From: Fratercula arctica
Taxonomy: Eukaryota > Chordata > Aves > Charadriiformes > Alcidae
Reading direction: 5' to 3'
Length of the DNA stretch: 64,000 bases
NCBI GenBank assembly: GCA_947846985.1
Contig: CANTUZ010000004.1
Coordinates: 8,856,927 to 8,920,926, forward strand
Within the stretch, counting starts at the first letter, position 1; the number at the start of each line of letters is the position of its first letter. Position numbers and translations under genes: made by a program. This document shows, piece after piece, positions 28,391 through 40,800 of the stretch. The notes under the pieces are model-generated. The model did no database searches and was not told where the DNA came from. It saw nothing but the letters and a program-made list of their open reading frames with translations.

Positions 28391-31300
28391 CAGTAGAATA
28401 AATTGTTATCATGCATCAGCTGTATATCGTATCTGTCCACGTGTTATTTTGTGGTAATCTCTTGTAACATTCTTTTAAAGCTAAGTTGCAGAGAAGTTGA
28501 AAACTGAAACAATTCAGTATTAATTTTAGCATAGTAATGACTAGAGATACACAGAAACAAACAGAAAAATCTATCAATTTCTCGGAATATGTGATTTCTA
28601 CACCTTTCAAATCATTCACCGATCTCTGTGGTTAGCATAATGGTTTTTAATCGGCAGAGTAAGAAGCAAACAAAGCTCAGTTTATATAAATATATTCTCT
28701 TGAATTTTAGTCTGGCAGACAGGACTAGTAACTGGGAAGAAATCATGGTTCACTTGAAAATCAGGTAAGTTCAGGTAAAGCCGAAGTGCAACAGTTTGTA
28801 ATAACCCAAATTATTTACCATACACATTTACTGAAAATGCAGAAGAGGTTATATTCTGTTGGAAGTTAAATTGCTTGTTTCAAGTGGTTTTTCATCAATT
28901 CTTTAGACAATGTTGGATTTATATATATTGTGAGCAAGTGTGAAGCACGTTTAAATATAGTAAAACACTGAATGTTGGAAGGTTTGAAATCAAATATAAG
29001 TGAGCTTACAAATTTAAAATTGAAGGCTTGAATACTATACTAAAAGATTTATGAGGTTTACATTTTACAAGCTCATTCACCAACTAAGAGTGTTTTAAAG
29101 ACCACTGTCTGCTGTTCACCAGCTTTTTTAGATCTCACATTTTAAATGTATTTGTGTGCTTTATTGTGTCCTGTTTCTGTTGCAGCTCTGAGAAAGGGAG
29201 ATAACTGGTGGCAAGGGAAAGGGCTTGAATAAATGGAAGAGAGAAAAGACAGATTTTGTAAGGTGGGGAGTAAGCATGAAAATAATCAACTTCTCTAGGC
29301 TACAAAGTATAACATGCCAAAGTAAATATTTTCAAAGCACACAATACTAGGAATTACACAACTAATGGGAACTTGACATCCTGAGGTTAGTGTTCTCCTG
29401 GTATTACTAACAAGGTTTAACTTGCCAATAGGGCATACTATTCACAGAAGCAGATTCCTGCTAATGTAACTCCTGTTTGTGAGAGTGGCTTTTGGGACAA
29501 GTAGTGAAAGACTGGTCTCTGACGAGACTGAGAAATTACACTTCACTATGTATCTAAAATAATGTTGCCAAATATGAAAGCCCAGTAAGAAGCATTTTAA
29601 CAAATTTCTCAGGTTGGAATAACAAAAAGGAAAAATGAGCTATGTGGTCTATTTCTGCCAGTTATCAGACAGAGGAAGCTATTAGCTGGTCTGTGAAGGG
29701 GGGAAACCTTGATGTGTAAATGTTTTTAACCTCTGGAAAATGGACTTTTTAAACAAGATTTTAAGGCTAAATCCTAAGAAAGTGTTATTAATAATCCATT
29801 TTGATGTTAAATGAGAATGTGATTTTAATTCAACAATTGCATGAGAAAAATATTGGAATAAGGTTCTTGTACTAAATTCAAATAGCAGGTAAGCCATTCT
29901 GTGTGTCTTAAATTTAGTATAAAACTGGCCTTGGTGACTTCTTGGTTTTAATGTTTTTCAATAAAAATAATAAATAAAAACCAAAACAGAACGGGTGTGA
30001 GGTTTTTTTCTTTCTTGTTAACAGGAGTTCAAAATGCATCTCACTGCCATCCTGTACTACTCCTTTTTTTCCTTCTAGTATTGTAGCACAAGAAGAGTAG
30101 TTAATCTACAGTATAAGATAAAAGCTTCACATAACAAACAGTGGTACTGCTTGCATGTTTTTCTATGTGCAGTACCTAATAAAATAAGCTTGTATGACCT
30201 AATTAAGATACCATTGTGATTACAGTTTTATACTTTTTTTTCAGTGGCTGCATTGTGCTAGAATTTCCCCAGACTTATTTAAAATCCCTTCTACTTTTAA
30301 AAGGGTTTAAAATCTGTACAATTTTTTCCTGCTCGCTGCTGTGTTCCAAGCAAAGGTGTGTCGTACCGTAATAAACTCGGAGTGCATTGCGGGACTGTCC
30401 AGCTGTAATTGGAAAAAATCACCCTTGCTGTTGATTGTTGCTCTTGCAAGGTGAGAAAGTGCTGGTAGAGTTTTTGGAGTGTTGCCTCTGGGAGAAGAGG
30501 AGGCCGTTTCATCGTCTGTAGCAGTCTGTCCTATGGAGGGGAATATCAGACACTAGCTGAAAGGCTGCTTTGAACAGATAGCTCTACATATTACTGGTGG
30601 GTGCATCTTTGAGTCTTGATGGTGTTTATATGCACCAAAAAAAAAGTTGCTTTTCTCTACATTTGAAAGGAACAGCTCAGGACAGAGCGCGAGGTTAGGT
30701 CTGGTGTATTATGCCTGAGTAACCCAGGTCATTTTTTTTTGTTTTTAGTGTTTTATTTCCCTGTTTCTCTCCTGGCACCTAAGTGATGATCACCATCTAG
30801 AACAGAATTATTGTTGAATGGAGCTTTTTGTAATTTTTTTTTTCCCCAAGTCCAAAAAACACCCCCCTCAAAAGTGCTCAACAATTTCTTTTAGCGAGGA
30901 TAGATCTCTTCTCTTGTATTAATCCAGAAAGTCTGCAAAAAGATGCCATTATATGAAGGAATGGAGTCTTGCTGCTTTTTATTGCTGGAACATCATATGC
31001 ATGTATATAGATACTCTTTAATAGTGGATTAGACAGTGAAAATCCTTGGGTCCTATTTTTCTTGGTAGCTGCTAATATTTTGAGGCAGTTAATTTTGTTT
31101 TTTATTTTATTTATCTTAATTGCTTCTGTCTTGTGTTGCTTTTTTTAAAATGCTGATCTTAATTACGGTTGGTTGGGCAGGGAAGTTTCTTTATCTGAAG
31201 CTGTCAGGTTCTCTGTCAGCTCGGCTGTAATGATAAGTTAGAGAGTATTGAAAGGAGGTTCCTATAGTCTGTAGGCATGCAATTCCTCATGAAAAACTAT

Positions 31301-33750
31301 TAGATGAGTAAAACGCTACTATATTATGCAATCCTGTAATTTGCAATCTTTTCTGGTATGCTTGGATGCTTCTACACAAGATAAAACATAAGCTTTAAAA
31401 TTTCAAGTAGCTCGTAACAATTGTTATATACAAATACGAGTATTTTAAATACTGTGCTCACAAAGGAAAAAGTACTGTGAGTCTTGCCGAGGAAGTTCTG
31501 ACTCACCCTGCTGGAAAGTAACAAGAGGGACAATGCAAAGTGGACAAAGAGTTTCTGAGTAGAGAAAATTTGAGCAACAAATGAGTCTTAGGCAAGTGTA
31601 GAAGCTTTTTATATACTCTTCAGGCCCAGTCCCTCCAATAAAATGCACAGTAAGCCTTCTACTACTGCAAAGTTAGCAAAACAACTATGTACAAAAATTT
31701 CTCAAGCTGCCACCTTACTGGTCACCTTTACTGGTTTTTTTGCCTCTCCCCCCCGAGTTAATTCTTAACCAGTTTCCTGCTTTTTTCCTGGCCTGTTCAG
31801 GTTCCCGCACTGCAGCGTTGCAATGTTCCCGAAGTCCGGGCCGGCCTCCCTGTCTGCTTCCTTATCTTCTGGCGCTTGTAGGAGAAAAAGAGGAAACGGG
31901 AGGTTAATCCCCTTCTGACCAGTGATTTAGGTAGGGCCTCTGTACTTTCATATCACTCTAACCTCTGCTTAACTTCTTTATTTGGTTTCGGAAACCAAAT
32001 TAAAGATGTGAAAATGGTTTTGAATGGGTAGTGTATATTGCCCTTTTCCCCTGTCAAAATTATTCACTAAGAATGCTTTCCTCCATTTCAAATTCATTTG
32101 TCACTGCAATATCCAATTGGCGTGTCCTTGATTAGTAAATTTATGGCAAAAAAAAAAATCAATTTCTTAGTCGCAAAGAAAAATGCTTCCAAGAGTTTGA
32201 AGATTTGCTTTTATTTTAATCATTCTTTTTTTCTCGGTAGAAATTTAAAATGAAGAAAGGATACATGTGTCACTTTTTGTACAAAAAGTGCTTAGAAGCG
32301 GTAATTTTTTTTTTCTATTTATGAAAAGAGAAACTCCTCCCTTGTTACCGATGTTTGGAGCTTTAAGTCTGCAATTACAGAAATGTGCATTAAAGTAGCA
32401 ACGTGGTTTGGTTATAGCAGCGTAACAATCGTGGGAGGTGTTTTAATTTCAAGCCTTGACTGCAAAAGGTCAATTATTTCCAAATACCTGGAACAAAGCA
32501 GCGAGCACTGGGGGGAAGGGGACGTGCTCTTCTTTGAGGTAGGCATCTCATCACACCTGACTTGGTGACACTTGGCTTGGGCGGGAGGCATCCAGAGCCA
32601 CTTCTGGGGACAGTTGAAGTGCTGTAGATGGTGGCCTCTGTTCTGAGCTGCTACTGGATCTACAGATCCAGAATAATCCTAGAAATGCCTCGGTGCCTGA
32701 AGAGGTGTGAGCTGTGGTGGGGGTTTGTTGGGTTTTTGGTGGGTTTGTGGGTTTTTTTCTGATTGAGGTAAACCTGCATACAATCTCATTAAAGCAAAGA
32801 ATAATGTTACCCCAAACAACTAGAAATGTGGTTACTTGTGATGCTATTTTAAAAAATATTTTACTAGCTTTATAAAAGCCTATTTAAGAGTTTACTTAGT
32901 TTGTTAAAGAGATGTTGGCTATTTTTTTGGAAGACATTTTATAAAGTAAAACAGGGACAAGCCCTACATCTGTCGCTTGAGAGACTGAATGCAAGCAAAC
33001 GGGAGAGGAAAGGGTGTCTCGAGGTGTGACCACGCAGGGAGCACTGGGAGGCTGCAAAGAGGGAAAGGGATGATGACTTTCAGGCTGCGGTGGCTTTCCT
33101 TGCCCTGTGACCACAGTGCTTCTGGGATAATGCAGCGGCAGAAGTGGGGGTAGAACCTCCTAACGAACCCAACAAGTGTGGTACGAGTGCACGTGTGCCA
33201 GGTGATTTCTGGGGGATCTTTGGTGGAAAGTAGGAAGGGAGAGGAGACGGGGTGTGATAGAGAAGGTGCTTCACTATGCTTAAATTCCCTCCCTCCTCGG
33301 ACCCCGGTGGGTTCTCACGTCCCCCTTGAAGACGTTCTCCAAGCTGTGCTGAACCAGAGAAGTCCACTCTGCTTCAACCACACCTGTTCATCCTCATTTT
33401 GAGTCCCTCCTTGTATTGAACAAGTACGGGAATAGATGAAAATAAATTAAGTATAAATTAAGTATCTCCAGTGAGCATTACTTGAGAAGCTTAAACCATC
33501 TTTAATTGGATGTGTCAGTAATGAAGAGCAGCACCTTGTGCTCTCCCGCCGCCTTCACCCGCCTTTCAGTTTCACGCAGTTTCAAAGTAGCCTTGATACT
33601 AAAAATAAAAATTAAAAATTCACCGATTCTAACGAGGTTTTCCAAACTGAGCCGTGCCCTCACTCTACAGCAGCGGCCGGGCGACTGACTATTACTTTTT
33701 TTAGCAGCAGTTTTGTGTCTTTGCGGTTCTTTTTAATAAATGCAAGCTCA
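28391..33750. other. Intergenic DNA between ABHD18 and LARP1B
   Basis: About 5.4 kb, AT-rich, with scattered T- and A-runs and an AATAAA-rich patch near 29957-29980 that could be a distal ABHD18 poly(A) site. I recognise no coding exon, RNA gene or repeat family. A short GC-richer patch at about 31780-31890 is unexplained. Confidence 0.5.
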
Positions 33751-33754
33751 GAGC

Positions 33755-33790
33755 GGGCTACGTCACTTAACAGAGGTGCTTATAAAGAAA
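33755..33790 (+). promoter_or_regulatory. CRE-like and TATA-like motifs upstream of LARP1B
   Basis: TACGTCAC (33759-33766) contains the CREB/ATF half-site, and TATAAAG (33781-33787) follows 15 bp later, just ahead of the CpG island. Consensus matches only; either may be chance. Confidence 0.35.
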
Positions 33791-33839
33791 TCGCAAAGCT
33801 TTTATTTCACAGGCGCGTTACTTAAGCATCTACTTAAGA

Positions 33840-34880
33840 GAAGGGGGGGGGTGGGGGGCGCGGAAAGCGGAGGGGGTGTGTGCTCGCGCCGCCGTGCTCG
33901 CGCGCGGCCGCCGTGAGGTCATAACGCACGGGGGTGCCCCTCTCCCCAAGCCCCGCCCCTCCGTTACGGCGGCCGCCGCCCGCGCGCACCCCCCCCCCGC
34001 CTGCCTCCACGCGGGCCGGGCCGAGCGAGGCCGGCGGCGGTCGGTCCCTGTCCCTCGCTTCCCCCCTCACGACAGCTCGGCTGAGGGGAAGGAGGGAGAG
34101 GGGGAGCCAGCGGCGCTGCGGGCCCGGCCGGGGGAGCTGACAGGGGAGAGCCCCGGCCGGCGGGGCGGCGCTGAGGGGAGGGAGGCGGCCCCCCCCCCCC
34201 CTCCTCCGCCTCGGCTCCCCCGCGGCGGACGGCAGGGCATGTCCGCGGCGCAGGTGTCGGCGGCGCCCGCCGAGCTGAGGGCGGCTGAGAGCGGCGGCCC
34301 GGCGGTCAGCCGGCCCCGGGAGTCGGAGGAGGCCGCAGAGGAGTGCGGCCGGCAGCGGCGGCCGGCGGCGGTGGAAGCCCCGCCGCCCAAGGAGAACCCC
34401 TGGACGAGGCGCAGAGCCGCGGGCGACAGCCCCTCGCCGCCCGCCGCCGACGGGCAGCTCGGCCCGCAGGACCCAGGTGCGGCGGCCGGGCCGGGCCCGG
34501 GGAAGGTTGTGTGTGAGGGGGTGGCGGGCCGGGTGCCGGCTGGCGTGGGGTGGGGGGGAGGGAGGTTCTGGAGTTTGGGAGGGAAGGTCGTTTTACGGTT
34601 TTTATTTGAAAAACGAACGGCAGCTGTTTGTCTCCGGGCGGGCAGGGGCCGGCCGGCGGTGCGGCTCCGCGGGAGCCCAGCCGGGCGCTCCGGCTTTTGA
34701 CATACATGGGCAGAGGAGGGAAGCGAGCGAGGGGAGGCGGGGGGGGGTCTGGCCGCCGCCCGGCTCTGGGCGGGAGCGGGGGGGACACGGGGACAGGATT
34801 GGGGTCGCCGCGAGTTGCAAAGGGTCACCCCCGGCCTGAGGAATGGGGGGTTGGTGGCCTCCGGCGGGCACCGCATGGCG
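33840..34880 (+). promoter_or_regulatory. LARP1B: CpG island and promoter/first exon region of LARP1B
   Basis: About 1 kb of very CG-dense sequence containing the first LARP1B coding exon (34239-34476) and its donor. G-runs at 33843-33858 and C-runs near 33990 and 34190 could form quadruplexes. The transcription start probably lies between about 33800 and 34150. Confidence 0.85.
34239..34476 (+). CDS. LARP1B: LARP1B coding exon 1
   Basis: 79 codons plus one base inside the CpG island, from ATG 34239 (G at -3) to ACCCAG|GTGCGG. Ala/Pro/Arg-rich, disordered, with the LARP1-family motif PKENPWTRR (residues 50-58). The frame stays open upstream without ATG for over 360 nt, so a near-cognate upstream start cannot be excluded. 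Confidence 0.82.
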
Positions 34881-37800
34881 CTGGGCTCTGGTACTGGCAA
34901 ACAGGGCCGGTGAACTGCTTGCTTCGCTTTGCTTTTCCTGAGAAATATCGCCGAATCCCGTTCGCTTTACCGCAGGTCGTCTTTGCCTAATTACATAGTG
35001 AGGCGCTCTGTACGATCCGTTACTGGGTTGTGCTTTCCAGAAGGTTTGGATTGCGGAGGCTTTAAATGTTAACAGAAGTTGTCAGTTTGCTTGCTCTCAG
35101 GATTCAGACTGTTTATGTGGAAAGAGCCAGAGTAAGAGTAGCTGTGGTATAATTTTCTGGCCTTTAATCACTGCTAGGATAAAGCTGCTTTATAGGCTCC
35201 CTACCGACTAAACAGGCAGGTAACTTTACAAAGTTGGTCATTGAAGACCTGACTCGAAATTGCCAGGCTTTAAGCTTAGGCTAGCAAAGCCTTCCTAGAA
35301 TTGAGGAGCTTCTTGGAGTATTGTTCTTGGCTGGAAGTAAACTGCTGACCTCAAAATACGTATTTCAGCCTGTGTTTTCTGAGAATTTCAATCTCAGCGC
35401 TTGCTCCTGAAGGCACCTGACAAACCTTTTTGTGATCTCACAGTCACTTTTATCCTTGAATTAAATACGTACTTCCCTCACAAAGAGAAATATGTAATTT
35501 ATAGTTTCAAGTATACAGGTCATGCAAGCAGAGAAGTTCTCCAGACCACAAAATCTCTACTTAGCTGAAGATCAAACCTTTTGGCGACATATATAGTCAC
35601 CTTTATCATCCCGACTGTTTTATGTGCATGTACTGATGCACTTGTAAATAGCTGTTTATGCATAGCCTCTACAACCCGGCTTGCTGGGCAGCAGCTTGTG
35701 GTCTTGTCCATACATGAAAGAGAACTTGTCACTCATTTGGCTTGTGGTGGCAGTAATAATTATGGTACATCAGAAGCACTGGAAAAACTTCCTTTGTTGC
35801 ATTAGCACCTCGTGCTTCACCTTCTGTAAAGTTTACTTTTCCACTTAAGATAAAACACACAAATAGTTGTTGAAGGAAGGAGAAGAGAGAAAGGAGGTGG
35901 TGAGTTCATACGCTGTGGAAGTTATATGCTTAATTTAATGATTTCAGAGAACTTTAAATTCTCTTTCTTCTGTGTAAAAGTTGTGCTTACCCTTTATCGA
36001 ATTAATGTTAAACTGAGTAGTTGCATTGGAACATCTTTTTCAGTGGCAAGTGTATAATTTAGTAAATACGGTAAATATTTGGTAAAAACACTACCGCTGT
36101 TGCTGGTAGTGGCATTGGTGACGAACACTTACCAGGGTGCGTGTTTTGGTTTGGCCACCACCAGAAGCACCACTGAAGGTGTCACCGCTCTTTCCTTTGT
36201 CAAAGACGAAGCAGCTGATCTTTCCTGTCTGTTTGAAGGAAGGAATTGCCATGTGCCTCCGTCTGCAACAAGGGATGCATTTGGAAGCAACTAATTGCAT
36301 GCTGGCAAAGCAAAATCACTCACACTAGGCCCTTATGAATGTAGTAGTATGGAAATTAGTCATGTGAAATAATAAGTAGATGAGCAGAAATACTACCGGG
36401 GTGGAATGTAAAACTATCCGTAAAGAGGATAATAAAACGTAGAAGAATCTTGCATCAAAGTAGCAACTGAATCCTGTTCGACCTGTTGATCCTAGCTTAA
36501 TTTGTTGAGAGTTTCCTGAGATGTGCAGGTATGGTGTGTTCAGTGATAGTCACACGCTTGAGAAAATTGACCCCAGTCTGTCATCTTTTGACTTTCAGTT
36601 TAGTGTGGTGTTAGTTTGTAATAGAGGCAAACCTGACTCTTGTCACTGAAGGGAACTGTTAATGTCACCCGACACTAGAAGAAAAAAAGTAATGTAAAAG
36701 GCTTAAAGGTCTTGGTGAAAGAATTTGATCAAAGCGTTGTTACTATGACCTATTATTTTTTTTGTCTCAGATATGTTAGTAGGTTTTAATCATGTTATAG
36801 TAAACCAGCACCTAACATAAACATATTTTAATTTTTCATGGTATGCTTGTTACCACAGTTCATTGTTTCCGACCAAGCCTTTTATTAAACTTGTCTTTTA
36901 AACAGAATAATTTCAGAACTATACAGCTACTTTTACATCCTAATCTGCATTTAACTCATGGAGAAAGACTGGTAGCAGTATGAAATCGCTAGTGAAGTTA
37001 ATAGGCTTCTGTCTAATCCTGCTGATGGTGAACTTGGGGAGTTAGCTTTAGCATAGGCTGCCAAATGATGAAAGGTGATTCTGCAGTGTGTCTTCCACCC
37101 CTCACCTTCCCTCATAGCACCCAGCCAATATCTTGCAGTAAGTCTGCAGTTCTTCAGGCTGAAGCTCTATGAGTAAGAGAGAAACGGTTGCAAGGGAATA
37201 AGCCCTGTATAATCTTGTAGATCATTTTTTACAAGGTAACAAGATAAGCTTTTTTTTAAATTGAGCTGACAAGATGTGTCCATGTGGAAGCTGTGGAACA
37301 ACCCAGCATTAGTCCCATTTTCCTTGACTTTCCTCTGAGTCTTCTTTTTTTTCCTCAGCTAGCCCCTAGAGCTGGGCACTCACAGAAGAGGCTAGTTACC
37401 CTTCCTCCGTAGAAATAATTTTTCCAGGATGGAGTCGTTGAAATAAAATTATTACAAAAGTTCTTCCACCTCTTCGTTTGATGAACCCTAAAGTGCAGCC
37501 CTTTTTTGTAAGCTTGAAAAAGGGAATCTGAATGACAAGTTCTCTAGTCTTCGTGTGATTTGCATAGCTGATGTGGGTCTCTAATGATGCATTAGATAAT
37601 TATTCAAAAATTGTTCATGAAACTTATGAAAATATTCAATGAAGGAAAATACCTGTGCTGTTTAAGTGATGGAAGTAGGTTTGCTTCCTAGTGTGCTTGA
37701 ATCATGTAGTTAATTAAAATGACTGCACACTTCACTCTTATATTGTTCTCAGTTTGTCTTTCTTCATTGCATTTATTTCTGGGCATCAAAGAATGACTTT

Positions 37801-40800
37801 TATCTGATTGATATTTTGGTAGCAGAACCAGTTCTCTGTAGTGCTATTGTATAAATTAATTTACTTTAGTCTGTTAGCAAGCAGGTTGTAAAAGTACAGT
37901 TTAGTAAAGGTATACTGTATTACTAGGAGTAGTAAGCTTTTGATTAGTAAATGATCTGATTATCAGTATTTTTTTTTGTTTATCTAAGGCAGATATTATC
38001 ACTAGTTCTTATGAATTCACTGAGTGTTTGAATAGCAGCTTTTAAAAATGAAGAATTATTAGGAAGTACAACATTGTCAATTACCCCAGCCTTGAAGGGA
38101 TTAAAAACATTCTCTCTACAAACCTGCTGTCTGTATTTTAGTTGTATATAACCGCATGTGTAATTTCCTATGGTAGGTTTTGTTTGTTTGTTTGTTTCTA
38201 AGCTGGAGACCTGTTAGGAGAGAGAAATCCACCCTGCTGCCCAGAGTCATGGTACTGGCTTGCTGTGCTCTAGCATGTGCTCCCATTAGACCGTGAAAGC
38301 TTTTGTGGAAATTGAGTCACAGGTTGCAGAAGCTACGAAGAAGCTAAGAAAAAAAAAAAAAAAAAGAGATGAGAAATGAAGTGCAAGGAAAATAAATAGT
38401 ATAATGATTAATCAATCATGTATTGGTTGGTTTTTTTCTCCTATGGCTTGTTGTATTGAAAAACTGACTGGTTTTGAATATAAATAGGTGGAAGGACACA
38501 GGTGTCATAACTCACTGCCTTGGTTAGTTGTTCAAATAGTGTGAAGAAGGTCAATCTAATGTAGTTTTGCTATGAAATGCTAAAACTATTGTAGAAAAGA
38601 ATGTTGCCATAATTACTGGTTTTTTTTTTTTTAATTCCCAGAATCTTGGATCTATATCCATGCTCCAGATTTAAATTATTATATACTTCAAGGGATTGTT
38701 TTCTCACACTTGCAAGGCTTTCACACTTATCTATTAAAACAATAGATTTAAGTAGAGCGTACCTTGTTTAAAAATGGATTACACTGTGAAGTTTCAACCT
38801 GCACATTGAAAGGAAAACATTGTGCAAGTTCAACAAACATGTTCCACTGTAGTTTTGATGAGCTGTTCTGCTGGGTGATTTCAGACACCTCCTGAAGCAC
38901 TTCTGGCATTTATGCGATGTTAATCCTTCACTGAAGGAAATACACATGTAGTCCAAGTAAAAATAAAACTTGAATATTGTCTAGAAATCCTTGCAAGATA
39001 AACTGCGTTGGTATTAAAATTAGAACGTGTTCTACCTTTTATTAATAGGTTTTGCTTTCAGAAGAAATTAGCAATACCATCCCTCCCCTTCTGTCAGAAC
39101 AAATTACTTGCTGACTAGTTATTTGCAGAAGTTTGAAGCATCCATTCTGAAGTACCACTACTGAAAACATTATTTTCCTTGTAATCAGCGGTACTTTGGG
39201 GATACATCTTTATGTACAAACTTTGCTTCTCTTAATCTCTGTACAGCATCCAGTCTGCTTTTCCTTTTCTGTTGCTGTTGTCCCAGAGGATTGCTGCTGC
39301 TGCGGTAGTTCCAAAGTTCATCTTTAATTTTTCAGAACTGTTGTCCCACGTATCTTGATGTACTGCACTTGGCACGTTTGCACATCCATGTCTTTCTGCA
39401 GAAAATGCCGCGTGTTAGGATGCGGTGTATTAAGAGACTTGGAAGAACCATAATAAAAATGGCTTTGAAGGCTGATTTCTGTTTTCATGCGGATGGCGTC
39501 TTTGCTGGGTGGAGTTCAGTGATTGAAAGATGATCGTTAGCAATTAAACTTCCTCATCATTGGTTTAATTTTTTTCTCACCCCATCAAAACTCACCTGAA
39601 ACCCAGCAAGTAAAGTAATTGAAGATAACTGAATTCTTTTATCAACACAGCGTGCCGTTACTAAACAGGTTACCTTGTATCATATGACTGAATAAACCAT
39701 TTTAATACAGTTAGGTTGGAATTAACAATAAGTGAAATAGTTTCTTTGCAAGGGCTGGTTGGATTCTGCTGGAGCAATGTACTGAAGATGCCATTTCTGG
39801 GTATTGAGCACTGTTATGTGATGTTGAAACCAACCACTGGGGTAATGTTAAGTGTAGAGCTTTTATCTAAATGCACTCTACAGTCAGTTTTGCCTGAACA
39901 GTGGCTCTAGGCCTGTTCATAACAACATAACAAATGTGACCTGGGTAAAACTTCTAACTCATCTGATGTTTTGTTCTTTTACTCTCCTACCCTCAATATT
40001 ATTTTTTTTCCTTCCCCTTTATCTTCCCTTTCATGCTTTGCACTATAATCCAACTCTCACATGATAAGCCCCAGAAAGCCGGTCAGGAAAGATCAGTTAA
40101 ATTTGGTTTTCAGCATGGCTCTTTTGGGAGGGCCAGAAACTCTGTGGAGTTGTTTTTCGGTAGGGAGGTACAGAGCACGGTGAGATCTCGGGCCTTTGAG
40201 TTCAGAAAGAGCATTGTCAGCTAGGCGATGTGTTGCCTAATATTAATTTTCTTTTCATTTAGTGTGCAAATGCATCTTCCAAGTCTTGGATTACTACACA
40301 CAGATAAGAGAGATTCCTTAAAACGAGTTGGGTCTCATTCTACTCGCTTCAGATAGCCTCTCCTGCCGCCTGGAATAATATCCCATGATTAAGATAGTGC
40401 AGCGACATCGAGTCTTTTATTTTTGAATCCCTTGCTACGCCCTGGTGACACACAGGGTAGAAGCTCTGGCAGAGCAGTCCTTCAGCACCAACGTAAGTGC
40501 TGTGAGATGGAAAAAGGGCTTCAGTAAGGTAATTGAAGAGCTAGAGAGAGAGGTGTGTTTACAGACTACTGGAGGATGAATGCTATGGCCAGTCGGTTTA
40601 CCTTTACAGATAATTGGTAGTTTTGTTGGAGAAAATTACAAATTTGTTTGCTACTCCACCTCTACAGCTGTTTGTCTTGTTTTGTAAAGGGCAATTAGTT
40701 TACTGTTGAATGACAAGTAAAAATTAGGGTTGCGCAGTCACCGTGTGTTTCTGAAAGCTCTCAGTCTAAAGTTAATTGAGGCTGAATAACAAGAAAGACG

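Noticed and set aside
28700..28770. Segment at TTTTAGTCTGG...ATCAGGTAAGT resembling an exon downstream of ABHD18
   Set aside because: It has AG and GT ends, but I recognise no encoded family sequence and no link to either neighbour; left unannotated.
33876..33878. GTG at 33876 as the LARP1B start codon
   Set aside because: GTG is not a normal vertebrate initiator; the first in-frame ATG at 34239 is a simpler start. The upstream frame is kept only as a low-interest finding.
34067..34900. Minus-strand frames of up to 277 codons over the LARP1B CpG island
   Set aside because: Antisense to a real exon, CG-driven, no recognisable domain and no splice or conservation support.
36079..36328. Overlapping open frames on both strands in LARP1B intron 1, considered as a processed pseudogene
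   Set aside because: No family recognised, no poly(A) tail or target-site duplication seen, and openness on both strands suggests chance.
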